The position numbers and the translations under genes were made by a program. A DNA stretch of 64,000 nucleotides from Streptomyces sp. BV286 (GTDB taxonomy: Bacteria > Actinomycetota > Actinomycetes > Streptomycetales > Streptomycetaceae): the NCBI RefSeq assembly GCF_019090165.1, contig NZ_JAHRIB010000152.1:62001-126000 (forward strand). The letters are read 5' to 3'. This document shows, piece by piece, positions 35,699 through 48,665 of the stretch (positions are counted from its first letter, which is position 1; the number at the start of each line of letters is the position of its first letter). The notes beneath the pieces were generated by a model, which did no database searches, was not told where the DNA came from, and worked only from the letters and a program-made list of their open reading frames with translations.

Positions 35699-36052
35699 TC
35701 AGCCGTCGCGCCGCCCCGCCGAGCGGCGGCGCAGGACGACGGTGCCCGCCCCGGCGAGCAACAGGGCCCCGGTGGCCGAACCGATGAGGGCGGTGCTGCC
35801 GTTGCCCTCGGCCGGGGCCTCGCCCGCAGCGACGCCACCCCGGGGGAGGTCCTTGGCGGCCTGGGCCTTGCGGGCTTCGCGCTCCTTCGTCTTCCTGTCG
35901 GCGTCGGCCTTCTCCTTGGCCGTGAGGCCGTCCTTGCCCTCGGTGGCCGAGGGAGTCGGGTCGTCGGCGACGGCCGCGGCGGCGGGGACGAGCATCGCGC
36001 CGGCCGCGACGGCGGTCAGCACGGCGAGACGCAGCGTGTGACGGTGGGACAT
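35699..36052 (-). CDS. small exported protein with C-terminal anchor, possible sortase substrate
   Basis: 117 residues. A signal peptide (about 1-32, ending AAAAVADD) precedes a Lys/Arg/Glu-rich middle (KEKADADRKTKEREARKAQAAK), then LPRGG near 75. A hydrophobic segment TALIGSATGALLLAGAGTVV and RRRSAGRRDG follow. This is the layout of a sortase substrate (sorting motif, hydrophobic span, basic tail), but LPRGG is not a standard LPXTG or LAXTG, so the match is only suggestive. The sortase gene is 102 bases downstream. GGAG precedes the ATG. Otherwise it may simply be a membrane-tethered protein. Confidence 0.7.
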   Translation of the reverse strand: MSHRHTLRLAVLTAVAAGAMLVPAAAAVADDPTPSATEGKDGLTAKEKADADRKTKEREARKAQAAKDLPRGGVAAGEAPAEGNGSTALIGSATGALLLAGAGTVVLRRRSAGRRDG

Positions 36053-36175
36053 GTATGGCTCCAGTTCCAGCCCGGCCTCGGTGGTACCTGGATGCCGAGC
36101 CGCACCAGGTTCCGGGCTCGGCCCCAGACTGGCGATCACTTGTGAAGAAGCTGTCAGAGCGTCATGCCCATCGCA

Positions 36176-38237
36176 TCAGGGTCGTGCCGGGGCCTTCCCG
36201 GGCCCCTCCCGCCCGGCCCCGCCCGGCGCGGTCGGCAGCCACAGGGTGAAGACCGAGCCCTGCCCTTCGGTACTGGTCACGCTCGCCCTGCCGCCATGGG
36301 CCTCGGCGAGCTTGAGGACGATCGCCAGCCCGAGGCCGCTGCCGCCGGTGCTCCGGTTGCGGGACTTCTCCGCCCGCCAGAATCGGTCGAACACGTGGGG
36401 CACGTCGGCCTCCGGGATACCACCGCCCGTGTCGGACACCTCCACGGCCACCTCGTCCCCGGAGCCGGTGACGAACGCGCGCAGCGTCACCCTGCCACCG
36501 GACGGTGTGTGCCGTACCGCGTTGGAGAGCAGGTTGCTGACGGCCTGACGCAGCCGTACGGGATCGGCGTCGAGCGGCGGAAGCGGGGCGCCGGGCGCCA
36601 CCGGGGACACCGTCAGGGTGACGCCCGCGGTCTCGGCCAGCCCTTGATGGGCCGCGGCGACCTGGCCGAGCAGATCGTCGACGCGTACGGGCTCCAGGTG
36701 CAGGCGCAGCGCGCCCGCGTCGGCCGCCCCCAGATCCTGCAGATCGTCGATGATGTGCTGGAGTTGCACCGCCTCCTCGTGGAGCGAGGACACGAACGCC
36801 AGGTCCGGCTCGGCCAGACCGTCCTGTGCCGCCTCCAGCCAGCCACGGATGTTGCTCAACGGGGTACGCAGCTCATGGGCGACGTCGCTGACCATCACCT
36901 TGCGCTGCTCCTCCAGCCTGGCCCGGTGGGCGGCCATGTCGTTGAAGGTCGCCGCCAGCCGCCCGATCTCGTTGTCCGAGCCGACCGGCACGGGCGCCGA
37001 GTCCAGGCCGTCCCGCATCCGCTGAGCGGCGCCGGTGAGCGCGTGCAGCGGTCGTACGAGCCTGGCTCCGGCGAGGACCGAGGCGCCGACGGTGAGGGCG
37101 AGGACGAGGGCCGTGACCCCCGCGATGCGTGCCGTGTTGGACGGTGAGAGATCGAAGCCGGGCACGCTGACGGCGTCGGGACTGTCGATGAACAGCAGCG
37201 CGGGCGCGGCGACATAGGACGTGAGCTGTTCGCGTCGGGCGCTGCCGACGCAGGAGGCGATGGCCCGGTCGTGCTTGCTGCTGCGCGCGGCGGGCGGGCG
37301 GTCGGCGAGCCCGCCGGCCCCGGTCGCCTTCCGCCTGGCCGCTTCCGCCAGCGCCGTCTTCTCGTCGGCCGCCATCTTCTCGGCCAGCGCCGCCGCCTCC
37401 TTGTCGGTGAGGTTCCCAGTGGTCGGGGGAAGCTCGGCCGACTGCCCGAGATCCCGGTCGTCCGACCCGTATCCCCGGTCCCAGGACAGGTCCAGGTTCA
37501 GTCTCACGCCCGTGCGGCCCTGCCGCTTCAGACAGGCGTCGGCCAGTTGGCCGAGTGCGCGCAGGGCCTTCCTCTCGGTCGCCGTGGGACCGGACGAGAA
37601 GGTCGTCAGACACCTCAGTTCCATGTCGCGGTCGGTCTCACTGCTGACGAACTGGACGCGGGACCGCCCGCTCGGGCTCTCAACGATGTCGGCGGCGATG
37701 CCCGCCGTACCGAGGCACTCCACGCTTTTGGCAGTGGCCCTGCGCACGACCTCGCGTTCCTTCGCGGGCAGCAGGAAGGGACCCACCGCGCGTGGATCGA
37801 CGCGGTCCTCGCCCGCCGAGGCGGCGTCGGGCACCAGGACGGTGTCGACGGACAGCGGGTCCACGACCGCCGAGGCCTGAGGTGGCAGCGGGGCGGAAGA
37901 AGCGGGGGCGGAGCCACCGCCCGGCTCGTCGGAGGAGTCGAAGAGCGGCCGCCGGTCCTGGGTGGTCAGCACGATCCGGCGTTCGGACTTCCGGGCCAGC
38001 CGTCGCACCGTGCCGTCGACCCCCTCCCAGCCCGGGTGGGTGGCCGCATAGCCGAGCAGGGTGTTGTAGATCTCGGCGTCGGCGCTGAGGTTCTGCCCCT
38101 GCTCCTGGCGGATCGCGCCGGACGTCGTCTGCACGGCGAGCCACGCGGTGGCGGCGACCGAACACGAGGCCACCAGTGCCGACACGGTCAGCAGCCGGCC
38201 GAGCAGGCTCCGGCGCAGCGGCAGCCGCGTCCGCTCG

Positions 38238-38251
<14 letters not shown>
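36176..38251 (-). CDS. HAMP-domain sensor histidine kinase
   Basis: 691 residues. Span 1 (about 18-42) is followed by a long extracytoplasmic domain (about 43-375) containing several cysteines (such as VECLGTAG, LRCLTTFS, SCVGSARR) that might form disulfides. Span 2 (about 378-400) leads to HAMP, then HisKA with DVAHELRTPL (His459) and a HATPase with N-box LLSNAVRHT, DTGGGIPE, and GSGLGLAIV. GTG at 38251 overlaps the response regulator's stop by 14 bases, so the pair is translationally coupled. The stimulus is unknown. The extracytoplasmic domain is unusually long for an OmpR-type kinase. Confidence 0.92.
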
Positions 38252-38993
<742 letters not shown>

Positions 38994-39000
38994 GCCGGAG

Positions 39001-39006
39001 AGCGTA
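39001..39006 (-). promoter_or_regulatory. -10 hexamer TACGCT, leaderless start
   Basis: On the minus strand TACGCT is followed by 7 bases and the GTG at 38993. It drives the two-component pair. Confidence 0.5.
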
Positions 39007-39282
39007 GCGAGGGCGGTGCGAGAAGCGGCGGCAAGTGGCCCTTCCGTGAGGGAGGTTGGGGCGGGAAAGCCGCTCCCGCCACCGCCGGAGCACGACGAAG
39101 AAGCGGCTGGTTCTGGTCACCGCCGACGCGGAGATGCTCCGGCATCTGAGCGTCCTCGTCCTGCGCATCCGAAACCCTCAGGGTAATTTGTCCACGTTTG
39201 CTGCTTATCAGGTGATCACCTTGCGTTCCCTGCCGTGCGGCACGGAAAGAGCCCTGCGGCCCGCGGGGATGAAGGGTGGACG

Positions 39283-40788
39283 ATGGCCAGGACCCTGAAC
39301 GCCCCGCTCGCCGGAGCGGAGCGGTCCCGTGCGCTGCCGACCGTGCGGATCGGACCGGACGCCACGGACCGGAGGTGGCCGGCGGTGGTCGCGGTCGCCT
39401 TCACTCTGGCCCAACTGGTCCTCGTGCGCCCCACGATGGGCCTCGGCTGGGACGAGTCGGTGTACGTCAGCCAGGTGAGCGGACACGCCCCGGCGGCGTT
39501 CTTCAGCGCTCCGCGCGCCCGCGGTGTCTCCCTGCTGGTCGCGCCGATCGCCTCCTGGTCCTCCTCGACGTCACTGCTGAGGATCTGTCTGGCACTGCTG
39601 TCCGGACTCGGCCTCTACCTGGCCCTGCGCGCCTGGCGCGGGCTCTTTCCCGCCCGTGTCCTGGGCGCCGCGGGCGCCCTGTTCTCCACCTTGTGGGTGA
39701 CCCTCTTCTACGGCCCCCAGGCCATGCCCAACTACTGGGTCGCCATCGGCGCCCTCGCCGGCGTCGGCTGCTTCCTGCGCGCCCGGGCCGACCACCGCGA
39801 CCGGGCGGCACTGTGGGGCCTCGGGGCGAGCGCGGCACTGATGGCGTGGATGCGGCCCACCGACGCCGTCTGGATCTCCCTCCCGCTGTTCGCCGTACTG
39901 GCGTGCTCCCGCGGGTGGCGGCGACCGGCACTGCCCCTGGCCTGCGCGGCGGGGCTCGCGTCCGGCGCCGCCGAGTGGATCGTCGAGGCGCACCTCGGTT
40001 TCGGCGGCCTGGGAGCCCGGCTCGCCGACGCGTCGGGAATCCAGGGCGGCCTGGGCTGGAACATCGCCGTCCTCGACCAGCTGCGCAGCCTGGGCGGACG
40101 ATCCCTCTGCCGTCCGTGCACCGGATCGGTACCGGCCGCGTGGATGGTCGCCTGGTGGTTCGTCCTGCCGCTCCTCGCCGCCGCGGGGCTGGCGGTCGCC
40201 GTCAGGGCCGGGCGCACCACCCGCACACTCCTGCCGCTCGCCTGCGCCACGACGGCCGGCATCCCGTACCTGTTCATGATCGGATACGCCGCTCCGCGCT
40301 TCCTGCTGCCCTTCTACGCGCTGCTCGCCGTCCCGGCCGCCTACGCGCTCACCCACCTGGTCACCGCGTCGGTCCGCAAGAGGCGACCGGTGGCCGCGAC
40401 CCTCGTGACCCTCGGCCTCGCGGGACACCTGGCCGTGCAGTACGCGGTGCTCGACCAGGCCGTGGACCGCACCGTCGCCGGCCACCGCGACTGGGCCCGC
40501 ACGGCGGCCGAACTGCGCCGCCTCGGCGTACGGCCGCCGTGCCTGATCACCGGGCACCGGGCGACCCCGATCGCCTTCTACGCGGGATGCCGCTCCGCGC
40601 AGACCCACGGACACAACGCCAACACCACCACCGAGGACATCGCGCGGACCGCCGAGCGCCAGCCGGTCGCGGCCCTCACGACGCCGAAGGAACAGCCGCC
40701 CCGGTTCGCGCGCGACTGGGAACAGCACCGCGGGGGCCGACTGCGCCTCTACGTCGCGCCCGCGCCGGGCGAGGCCGCCCGAAACTGA
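39283..40788 (+). CDS. polytopic GT-C-like (GT39-type) membrane protein
   Basis: 501 residues with about 10-12 membrane spans. The first extracytoplasmic loop has GLGWDESVYVSQV, an acidic DE motif like that of PMT/ArnT-type GT-C glycosyltransferases. A final soluble tail follows the last span. The family uses lipid-linked sugars to modify proteins or lipids on the outer face. No sugar-specific partner is nearby, so the donor and acceptor are unknown. GGTGGA before the ATG at 39283 decides the start over an upstream in-frame GTG. Divergent from the two-component genes. Confidence 0.72.
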   Translation: MARTLNAPLAGAERSRALPTVRIGPDATDRRWPAVVAVAFTLAQLVLVRPTMGLGWDESVYVSQVSGHAPAAFFSAPRARGVSLLVAPIASWSSSTSLLRICLALLSGLGLYLALRAWRGLFPARVLGAAGALFSTLWVTLFYGPQAMPNYWVAIGALAGVGCFLRARADHRDRAALWGLGASAALMAWMRPTDAVWISLPLFAVLACSRGWRRPALPLACAAGLASGAAEWIVEAHLGFGGLGARLADASGIQGGLGWNIAVLDQLRSLGGRSLCRPCTGSVPAAWMVAWWFVLPLLAAAGLAVAVRAGRTTRTLLPLACATTAGIPYLFMIGYAAPRFLLPFYALLAVPAAYALTHLVTASVRKRRPVAATLVTLGLAGHLAVQYAVLDQAVDRTVAGHRDWARTAAELRRLGVRPPCLITGHRATPIAFYAGCRSAQTHGHNANTTTEDIARTAERQPVAALTTPKEQPPRFARDWEQHRGGRLRLYVAPAPGEAARN

Positions 40789-40852
40789 CCTCCGGCCGGA
40801 CCGTGGCGCAGTTGTGCGGCCTCCTGTCCGGTCGGGTCCCGTCACGAGATAT

Positions 40853-40864
40853 CTTGATGTCGAG
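40853..40864. promoter_or_regulatory. inverted-repeat motif upstream of icd
   Basis: CTTGATGTCGAG forms an imperfect palindrome (CT-GA--TC-AG) 30 bases before the icd start. It may be the site of a central-metabolism regulator or part of the promoter; only position supports this. Confidence 0.35.
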
Positions 40865-40894
40865 CAATGTTGCAGACGTGGAGCGGAGCACCCG

Positions 40895-43114
<2,220 letters not shown>

Positions 43115-43127
43115 GCCTCGATCTGAG

Positions 43128-43164
43128 CGCGCCCGCTGACGGTTCGATGCCGTCGGCGGGCGCG
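43128..43164 (+). terminator. strong hairpin terminator after icd
   Basis: CGCGCCCGCTGACGG pairs with CCGTCGGCGGGCGCG (15 bp with one T-G wobble) across a 7-base loop. It begins 13 bases after the icd stop and is followed by TTGTCG. Confidence 0.8.
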
Positions 43165-43297
43165 TTGTCGCTGGTAGCGCCACTCCCCGCGCCCTTGACG
43201 GGGCGTGAGGGCTCGCGGACCCCGCTTCCCCGGCTTCCCCGGCGCCTCGCTCCCGGCCGGGTCCGTGGCCAGGCCGGGAGGAGCGGGTGACACCCCG

Positions 43298-44563
43298 TCA
43301 AAGGCGCCCGGCCCCGGTATAGAGGTCGAGTTCCCCTTCGAGTTCCACGGCGATCACTGTCGCCTGCTCGTCCAGGTCGGCCGCCGCGGGAGCGTCGATC
43401 CAGGTCACGCCGGGGACGGTGTCGAGGCCACCCGTGACGTGGTGCCCCACTTCGGCACCCGTACCCAGGACCGTGGCTCGCCGGACCCGGTTGCGCAGGC
43501 CTCGTACCGAGACGGCGTCGCGCGGGGCGTCGAAGCACACCAGGTAGAGCGTGCGCCGGTCGGCGGACAGGGTGCTGGGGCCGTAGTGGTGCCCGGCGGG
43601 CAGTCCGGCGACCGTCCCGTACACGGCGTCGGAGTGCCGGGCGATCCACCCGCCCAGGCCCTCCATGCGTTCGATCTGTTCCTCGGGGATCGTCCCGTCC
43701 TCACGTGGGCCGGCGGCCAGCAGCAGGTTGCCGCCCATGCCGATGGTCTCGGTGAAGTACCGCACCAGTTGGCGCACCGACTTGAAGTCGCGGTCCTGCG
43801 GCCGGTGGCTCCACGAGTCGTTGATCGTGAGACACAGCTCCCACGGGCCGTCCGGGGCCCGGAGCGGGGCGCCCTGTTCCGGGGTGGCGTAGTCCCCGTG
43901 GCTGAGCATGCGGCCGTTGAGCACGGTGTCCGGGTTGCCGTCGAGGATCAGGTCGGCGAGCTCGCCCATGCGCCACTGCTCCTCGGTGCGCTCCCATTCG
44001 CCGTCGAACCAGAGGACGTCGGGCTTGAAGCGCTCGACGAGTTCACGGACCTGCCCGTCGCGGTACGTGAGATAGCGCGCCCAGGCCTTCGGGTCCTCCT
44101 CGCCGGGCTCGGCGTGCGAGTAGCCGTTGGGCGGCACGATGTGCGGCCCGGGGTGCCGCTCGGTCGGGTAGTCCGGGTGGTTCCAGTCGGAGTGCGAGTA
44201 GTAGAGGCCGACCTTGAGGTCCCGGGCGCGCAGCGCGTCGACGAAGCCGGTGACGAGGTCACGTCCTGCCGGTGTGTCCCGGACCACGTCGAGGTTGCGG
44301 TGGCCGGTGTCCCAGAGGGCCACGCCGTCGTGATGCCGGGCGGTGAGCACCGCGTACCGGGCGCCGACCCGGGCGAACAGCTCGGCCCAGGCGTCCGGGT
44401 CGTAGCGCGAGGCGGTGAACCCGTCGAGCTGTCGCATGTACTGCTCGTGCGTCATCTCACCCGTGTAGAAGGACCAGGACTCGGCGGCGCCGCCGACGGC
44501 GTAGATGCCGTAGTGGATGAAGATGCCCAGCTTGGCATCGGGAAACCAGGGTTGCATCGGCAT
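43298..44563 (-). CDS. alpha-L-fucosidase, GH29
   Basis: 421 residues, no signal peptide, so probably intracellular. The GH29 barrel begins PWFPDAKLGIFIHYGIYAVGG, then TARHHDGVALWDT, LKVGLYYSHSDWNHPDYP and the nucleophile Asp in VLWFDGEWE near 190. A second half (IARHSDAVYGTVAG onward, about 310-421) forms the beta-sandwich seen in such enzymes. GH29 hydrolyses terminal alpha-L-fucose. A nearby transporter would be expected but none is adjacent; the galactan locus is 5 kb away. The ATG at 44563 lies 6 bases after TAGCGT, so it is probably leaderless. Confidence 0.88.
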   Translation of the reverse strand: MPMQPWFPDAKLGIFIHYGIYAVGGAAESWSFYTGEMTHEQYMRQLDGFTASRYDPDAWAELFARVGARYAVLTARHHDGVALWDTGHRNLDVVRDTPAGRDLVTGFVDALRARDLKVGLYYSHSDWNHPDYPTERHPGPHIVPPNGYSHAEPGEEDPKAWARYLTYRDGQVRELVERFKPDVLWFDGEWERTEEQWRMGELADLILDGNPDTVLNGRMLSHGDYATPEQGAPLRAPDGPWELCLTINDSWSHRPQDRDFKSVRQLVRYFTETIGMGGNLLLAAGPREDGTIPEEQIERMEGLGGWIARHSDAVYGTVAGLPAGHHYGPSTLSADRRTLYLVCFDAPRDAVSVRGLRNRVRRATVLGTGAEVGHHVTGGLDTVPGVTWIDAPAAADLDEQATVIAVELEGELDLYTGAGRL

Positions 44564-44569
44564 GCGTCC

Positions 44570-44575
44570 ACGCTA
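44570..44575 (-). promoter_or_regulatory. -10 hexamer TAGCGT, leaderless start
   Basis: On the minus strand TAGCGT is followed by 6 bases and the ATG at 44563. Confidence 0.5.
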
Positions 44576-44855
44576 GGCGCGCGGAGCGGACGTCGCGTGG
44601 GCGACGGTCACCACTACTGGTCCGTTCTCACCACCGGGCGCTCCAGCCGCGGGAACGGAAGCGGCCCACCGGGCGGCGCCGCGCCGTGCCGGCGGGCGGG
44701 CCGGGGACCGTTTCCGGCCCTCGCCGTGCAGCGGACATGTCTCGGCGAGCACGCCCGCGCCGCCGGTCCGGTGCGTGGACTGTGACCGGCCGCGACTGCT
44801 CCCGTACGGCTTTTCGGTCGTTCCGTGACCGTTCGGTGATGGATGAATGGAGCGG

Positions 44856-44880
44856 GCATGGCACTCCCCATGACGGGTAC
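44856..44880 (+). promoter_or_regulatory. sigma-B-type promoter GCAT-N15-GGGTAC
   Basis: GCAT at 44856-44859, 15 bases, then GGGTAC at 44875-44880, 69 bases before the SseB-like ATG at 44950. It fits the Streptomyces sigma-B consensus GNNT-N14-16-GGGTAY. The paralogue at 48876 has the same layout. Confidence 0.65.
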
Positions 44881-44949
44881 GCAATCAGCTCCGCCCGATT
44901 CGGAGAACGTCGCGGGCGGCCTGTTTTCGCCACTACGTCTGGATGTGCC

Positions 44950-45357
44950 ATGGAGATTTCCTCGAACGACAACGCCACGGTGGAGGCCCAGCGCGCGCTG
45001 AGCGCCCTGGCCGCGAACGCCGAGGACGGCGCCGCGCTGGACACCCTGGCCGGTAGTGACGTGCTGGTCCCGGTGCCCGACGACGCCGACGACGAGACGG
45101 CGGGCGACCCCACCGTCGTGGCGCTGCCCGTCCTCGAACAGCCGGGGGAGGACCCCCTGGTACCGGTGTTCACCTCGGAGGTGACCATGGCGGAACTGCT
45201 GCCGTCCGTGTCGCGCTACCGGCTGGTGCCCCTGGGGACGCTCGCCGCGCAGTGGCCCGCCAGTGACCTCTCGCTGACCATCGACGCCACTTCACCGAAC
45301 GGGCTGACCCTCGACTCCCAGGGCGTACGCACCCTGCTGGCCCGGCCTCACGCCTGA
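44950..45357 (+). CDS. SseB-family N-terminal-domain protein (paralogue 1)
   Basis: 135 residues, soluble. The fold is alpha/beta: an N-terminal helix with EAQRALSALAANAEDGAALDTLAGSDVLVPV, then PLVPVFTSEVTMAELLP, YRLVPLGTLAAQWP and SLTIDATSPNGLTLDSQGV. It resembles the N-terminal SseB domain, which is unconnected to type III effectors in actinomycetes. Function unknown. A close paralogue at 48876 shares LVPLG, DVLVP/RVLVP and TIDxxSP. The sigma-B-like promoter and the hairpin after the stop suggest a monocistronic stress gene. The ATG at 44950 is weakly supported by GGATGTGCC. Confidence 0.78.
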   Translation: MEISSNDNATVEAQRALSALAANAEDGAALDTLAGSDVLVPVPDDADDETAGDPTVVALPVLEQPGEDPLVPVFTSEVTMAELLPSVSRYRLVPLGTLAAQWPASDLSLTIDATSPNGLTLDSQGVRTLLARPHA

Positions 45358-45381
45358 GGCCCGCGGGACGCGTACGAGGTC

Positions 45382-45418
45382 GGGCCCGGCCGCACGACGG
45401 AGGGGAGCGGCCGGGCCC
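45382..45418 (+). terminator. 11-bp hairpin after SseB-like gene
   Basis: GGGCCCGGCCG pairs with CGGCCGGGCCC across 15 bases, 24 bases after the stop. No T-run. Confidence 0.6.
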
Positions 45419-45595
45419 TGGGGGTGCGGGCAGGCTCCCGCTCCCTCCCGCGCCCCGGTTCACGGTTCCAGGGGATGAACGGCGCCGACACCGCTCATCC
45501 CCGGCGCACGGGCGCCGTGATCAACGGTAGGACTCCGTCGTGCTGGAATCGCTCCGCGAAGCGCGGTCCCTGTCCGAAATACGCGGTGCCTCGCG

Positions 45596-46582
45596 TCACC
45601 CGGATCGCAGCGTCTGCGCGGGTGACTCCCCGAACCGGGCCCGGTAGCGCTGCGCGAAGCGCCCGAGATGGGCGAACCCCCACTGGTACGCCACCTCCGT
45701 GACCGTGACCGTCGCGCAATCGGCCGAGAGCAGTGCCTCGTGCACTCGCCGCAGGCGCACCTCGGCGACGTAGGCCGTGGGGGACATTCCCACGTGTTTG
45801 CGGAAGGCCTCCTGGAGAGCGCGCACCCCGACCTGGGATATGGCGGCCAGTCGCGCCGCGTCGTAGTGCTCGGCCGGCCGCTCCTCGATGACCTCCATGA
45901 CCCGCCTGACCGTCGCGGGCCGCAGGGCCCGCACGGGAGCCTCCAGCTCCTCGCGGTAGGAATGGCCGGACGCGTACAGCATCCCTTCGAGAAGGAGCTG
46001 CTCGGTCCGTGCCTGGATCAAGGGCCGGCGCAGCAGCCCGCCCGCCACGTCCTGTTCCAGCAGACACCACTGTGCGAGGCTCGCCCAACTGAGCCCGGGA
46101 CCACCGGAGATGTCGATGTACGGCTCGAAACGCGGGAAAGGGCGCGGCGGCCTGCCGAGCAGCGCCTCCAGCCGCTCGTGGACGGCCGGCATCTCGATCT
46201 TCACGGTGAGGACCCGGCAGTCGGCCGACCAGTCGTCCACACGGATCCCGCGCTCCGGATGGAGGAACACGGCGCGCCCGGGAACGGCGTACGCCGTCGC
46301 CCCGGATCCCTGCCGACAGCTGAAGCGGCCCGTGAGCGGCACCGCCACGTGGTACACCCGGGGCTCCGTGAAGCCCATCGTCACCTCGGTGCCGAAACTG
46401 ACGTCGCCCACGGTCAGTGAGCCGAGGCCGACCACGCTGAGCCGGGTGAGGAAGTCCTCCGGCCGGCCCGGTACTTCGAGACGGAGGTCGTAGTAGTGGT
46501 CCGCGATGGCGTCGAGGGATTCGTCCACGCGCCGCGTCGCGTAACTGCTGAACCCGGTCCTGCGCTCTTCGTCGCCGGTCAC
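45596..46582 (-). CDS. AraC-family transcriptional regulator
   Basis: 328 residues. The N-terminal AraC_binding_2-type domain (about 20-190) contains YHVAVPLTGRFSCRQGSG. The HTH_18 domain (about 225-325) has LAAISQVGVRALQEAFRKHVGMSP then VTEVAYQWGFAHLGRFAQRYRARFG. Such regulators usually control catabolism of aromatic or amino compounds and respond to an unknown inducer. GTG at 46582 has AGGGGG 6 bases upstream. Neighbours (SseB-like, MarR-like) give no clue to its target; no catabolic gene is adjacent. Confidence 0.9.
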   Translation of the reverse strand: MTGDEERRTGFSSYATRRVDESLDAIADHYYDLRLEVPGRPEDFLTRLSVVGLGSLTVGDVSFGTEVTMGFTEPRVYHVAVPLTGRFSCRQGSGATAYAVPGRAVFLHPERGIRVDDWSADCRVLTVKIEMPAVHERLEALLGRPPRPFPRFEPYIDISGGPGLSWASLAQWCLLEQDVAGGLLRRPLIQARTEQLLLEGMLYASGHSYREELEAPVRALRPATVRRVMEVIEERPAEHYDAARLAAISQVGVRALQEAFRKHVGMSPTAYVAEVRLRRVHEALLSADCATVTVTEVAYQWGFAHLGRFAQRYRARFGESPAQTLRSG

Positions 46583-46858
46583 TGTGATGCCCCCTGACGC
46601 AGCCTGCGCGGTCCTTCGCACGGCGCCCTCGGCCGCCACGGCACCGGGGTGGCCGTGGTGACCTCATGCGGGTCGTCGCTGTGGGGAGGCTGATGCCCGG
46701 TCCAGGATGCCCGGAGGGGCGGGGCCGCGCACGGGCATTGCCGCAACGCGTGCGCCGAGGGGCACGTCCGGTCCCTGACCCCAGCTGCTCCCGGTGTTTC
46801 TCCACCGTGCTCGCCCGGGGACGTGCCAGTACGCCGTTCCCGCGCCCGGTGGGGAGAT

Positions 46859-47374
<516 letters not shown>

Positions 47375-47380
47375 GTCCGC

Positions 47381-47386
47381 ACGGTA
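47381..47386 (-). promoter_or_regulatory. -10 hexamer TACCGT, leaderless start
   Basis: On the minus strand TACCGT is followed by 6 bases and the ATG at 47374. Confidence 0.5.
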
Positions 47387-47449
47387 ACAGAGAAAAGGCC
47401 ATTTATTGAGCGTGCAACTAGTGCAGCTGCATGCAGTTGGTCACCTTGC

Positions 47450-47800
47450 TCAGGACGCCTCCTGGGCGAGACCGACGTCGTTGCCGTCCGCGTCCTTCAC
47501 GGAGGCGATCAGCAGGCCGCCGCCGACGTCCTGGACGTCCTGGACGACCTCGGCGCCCGCGTCGACGAGAGCGGCCAGGCTCGACCTGATGTCGGCGACG
47601 TGCCAGTACGGGACGGGACCGGTCAGGCCCTTGGCGTGACCGTGGGGGTCGAGACCTACCTCCGGCCGCCCCGGCGCCCGGAAGCCCACGTAGTACGCCT
47701 CGTCCACGTACGGCTCCACTCCCAGGAGTGCGCCGAACAGCGTCTTCGCCCGGGCGAGGTCCTTGACGGGGTAGGTGATGGTCTTGAGGCCTTCGGCCAT
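47450..47800 (-). CDS. VOC-family (glyoxalase/bleomycin-resistance fold) protein
   Basis: 116 residues, one VOC module with LKTITYPVKDLARAKTLFGALLG, PYVDEAYYVGFRAPGRPEVGLDPHG and LLIASVKDADGNDVGLAQE. Metal-binding His and Glu positions are present (such as His54, Glu114). Small VOC proteins include enzymes and sequestering proteins; the substrate is not evident. GGAGGAG 7 bases before the ATG decides the start at 47800. Both neighbours are transcribed on the same strand with gaps, so co-transcription is uncertain. Confidence 0.83.
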   Translation of the reverse strand: MAEGLKTITYPVKDLARAKTLFGALLGVEPYVDEAYYVGFRAPGRPEVGLDPHGHAKGLTGPVPYWHVADIRSSLAALVDAGAEVVQDVQDVGGGLLIASVKDADGNDVGLAQEAS

Positions 47801-47936
47801 GACGGGCTCCTCCGTTGTCGTGATACCACCGGCGTCGGTGCCGGTTCCCACCGGTTTCTCGCCGGTGTCATCACGCTACGACCGGGTGGTACGAGCCCGC
47901 TTCTCCGATCCTGACCAGTCGTCCCGGGGCGGACGG

Positions 47937-48521
47937 TCAGCCCGTGAAGATCTCCACCAGCGACCAGACCGCGAGGCCGAGCATGCAGATCCCGCCGATC
48001 CGCTGCACCGTCTTCAGCGGCACGCGCTTGGCGATGAAGCGGCCGGCCAGCAGCGCGAGCGCGGAGACCGACATGAGGGCGGCGGCGGAGCCCACCGCCA
48101 CGGAGGCGACGCCGTTCGTGGCCGCGAGGTTGGCGGTCGTGATCTGCGTCAGATCGCCCCACTCGCTGATGAAGACGGCCATGAAGGCGGTCGTGTACAC
48201 GGGCCAGAAGCCGGTGACGGTCCGGCCGCCGGAGTCCTCCTCGTCGTCGTCCCCGTCCCCGCGCAGCAGCATGAACGCGCCGAACGCGAAGAGCGCGGCC
48301 GAGACCGACTTGACGGTCCAGTCGGGCAGCAGGCCGATGAGGCTGCCGGCGCCGACGGCGATCGCGACATGCACGACGAACGCGGTGGACGTACCGAACC
48401 ACACGTAGAGGGGCCGCATACGGGTGCCCATGGCCAGCGACGCGAACATCGTCTTGTCGGGCAGCTCGGCGAGGAAGATCAGCCCGAAGGCGGTGAGGAT
48501 CGCCAGAGGGTCGAGATGCAT
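47937..48521 (-). CDS. GDT1/TMEM165-family membrane transporter
   Basis: 194 residues. Two homologous halves of three spans each are seen. The first carries ELPDKT and the second EWGDLTQ, the paired E-x-G/P-D-K/L-T motifs of UPF0016 (Mn2+/Ca2+:H+ antiporters). An acidic loop RGDGDDDEEDSGG separates the halves. Bacterial members such as MneA and Mnx export manganese. ATG at 48521 has a weak ribosome site (GGA). No manganese riboswitch consensus is recognisable in the 198 bases upstream. Confidence 0.88.
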   Translation of the reverse strand: MHLDPLAILTAFGLIFLAELPDKTMFASLAMGTRMRPLYVWFGTSTAFVVHVAIAVGAGSLIGLLPDWTVKSVSAALFAFGAFMLLRGDGDDDEEDSGGRTVTGFWPVYTTAFMAVFISEWGDLTQITTANLAATNGVASVAVGSAAALMSVSALALLAGRFIAKRVPLKTVQRIGGICMLGLAVWSLVEIFTG

Positions 48522-48665
48522 TCCGGTGGCTTTCTGTAGGGACCGGGCCCCCGGATCTTCGCGAAGCGCCCTCGGCTGGGGCGACGGGAGAACCGATCGG
48601 CCCGGCATGACGGGATGCGCCGCGGGATCGCGGGCACGGCAATGCCTGGCCGAAGGTCTCGTCCA

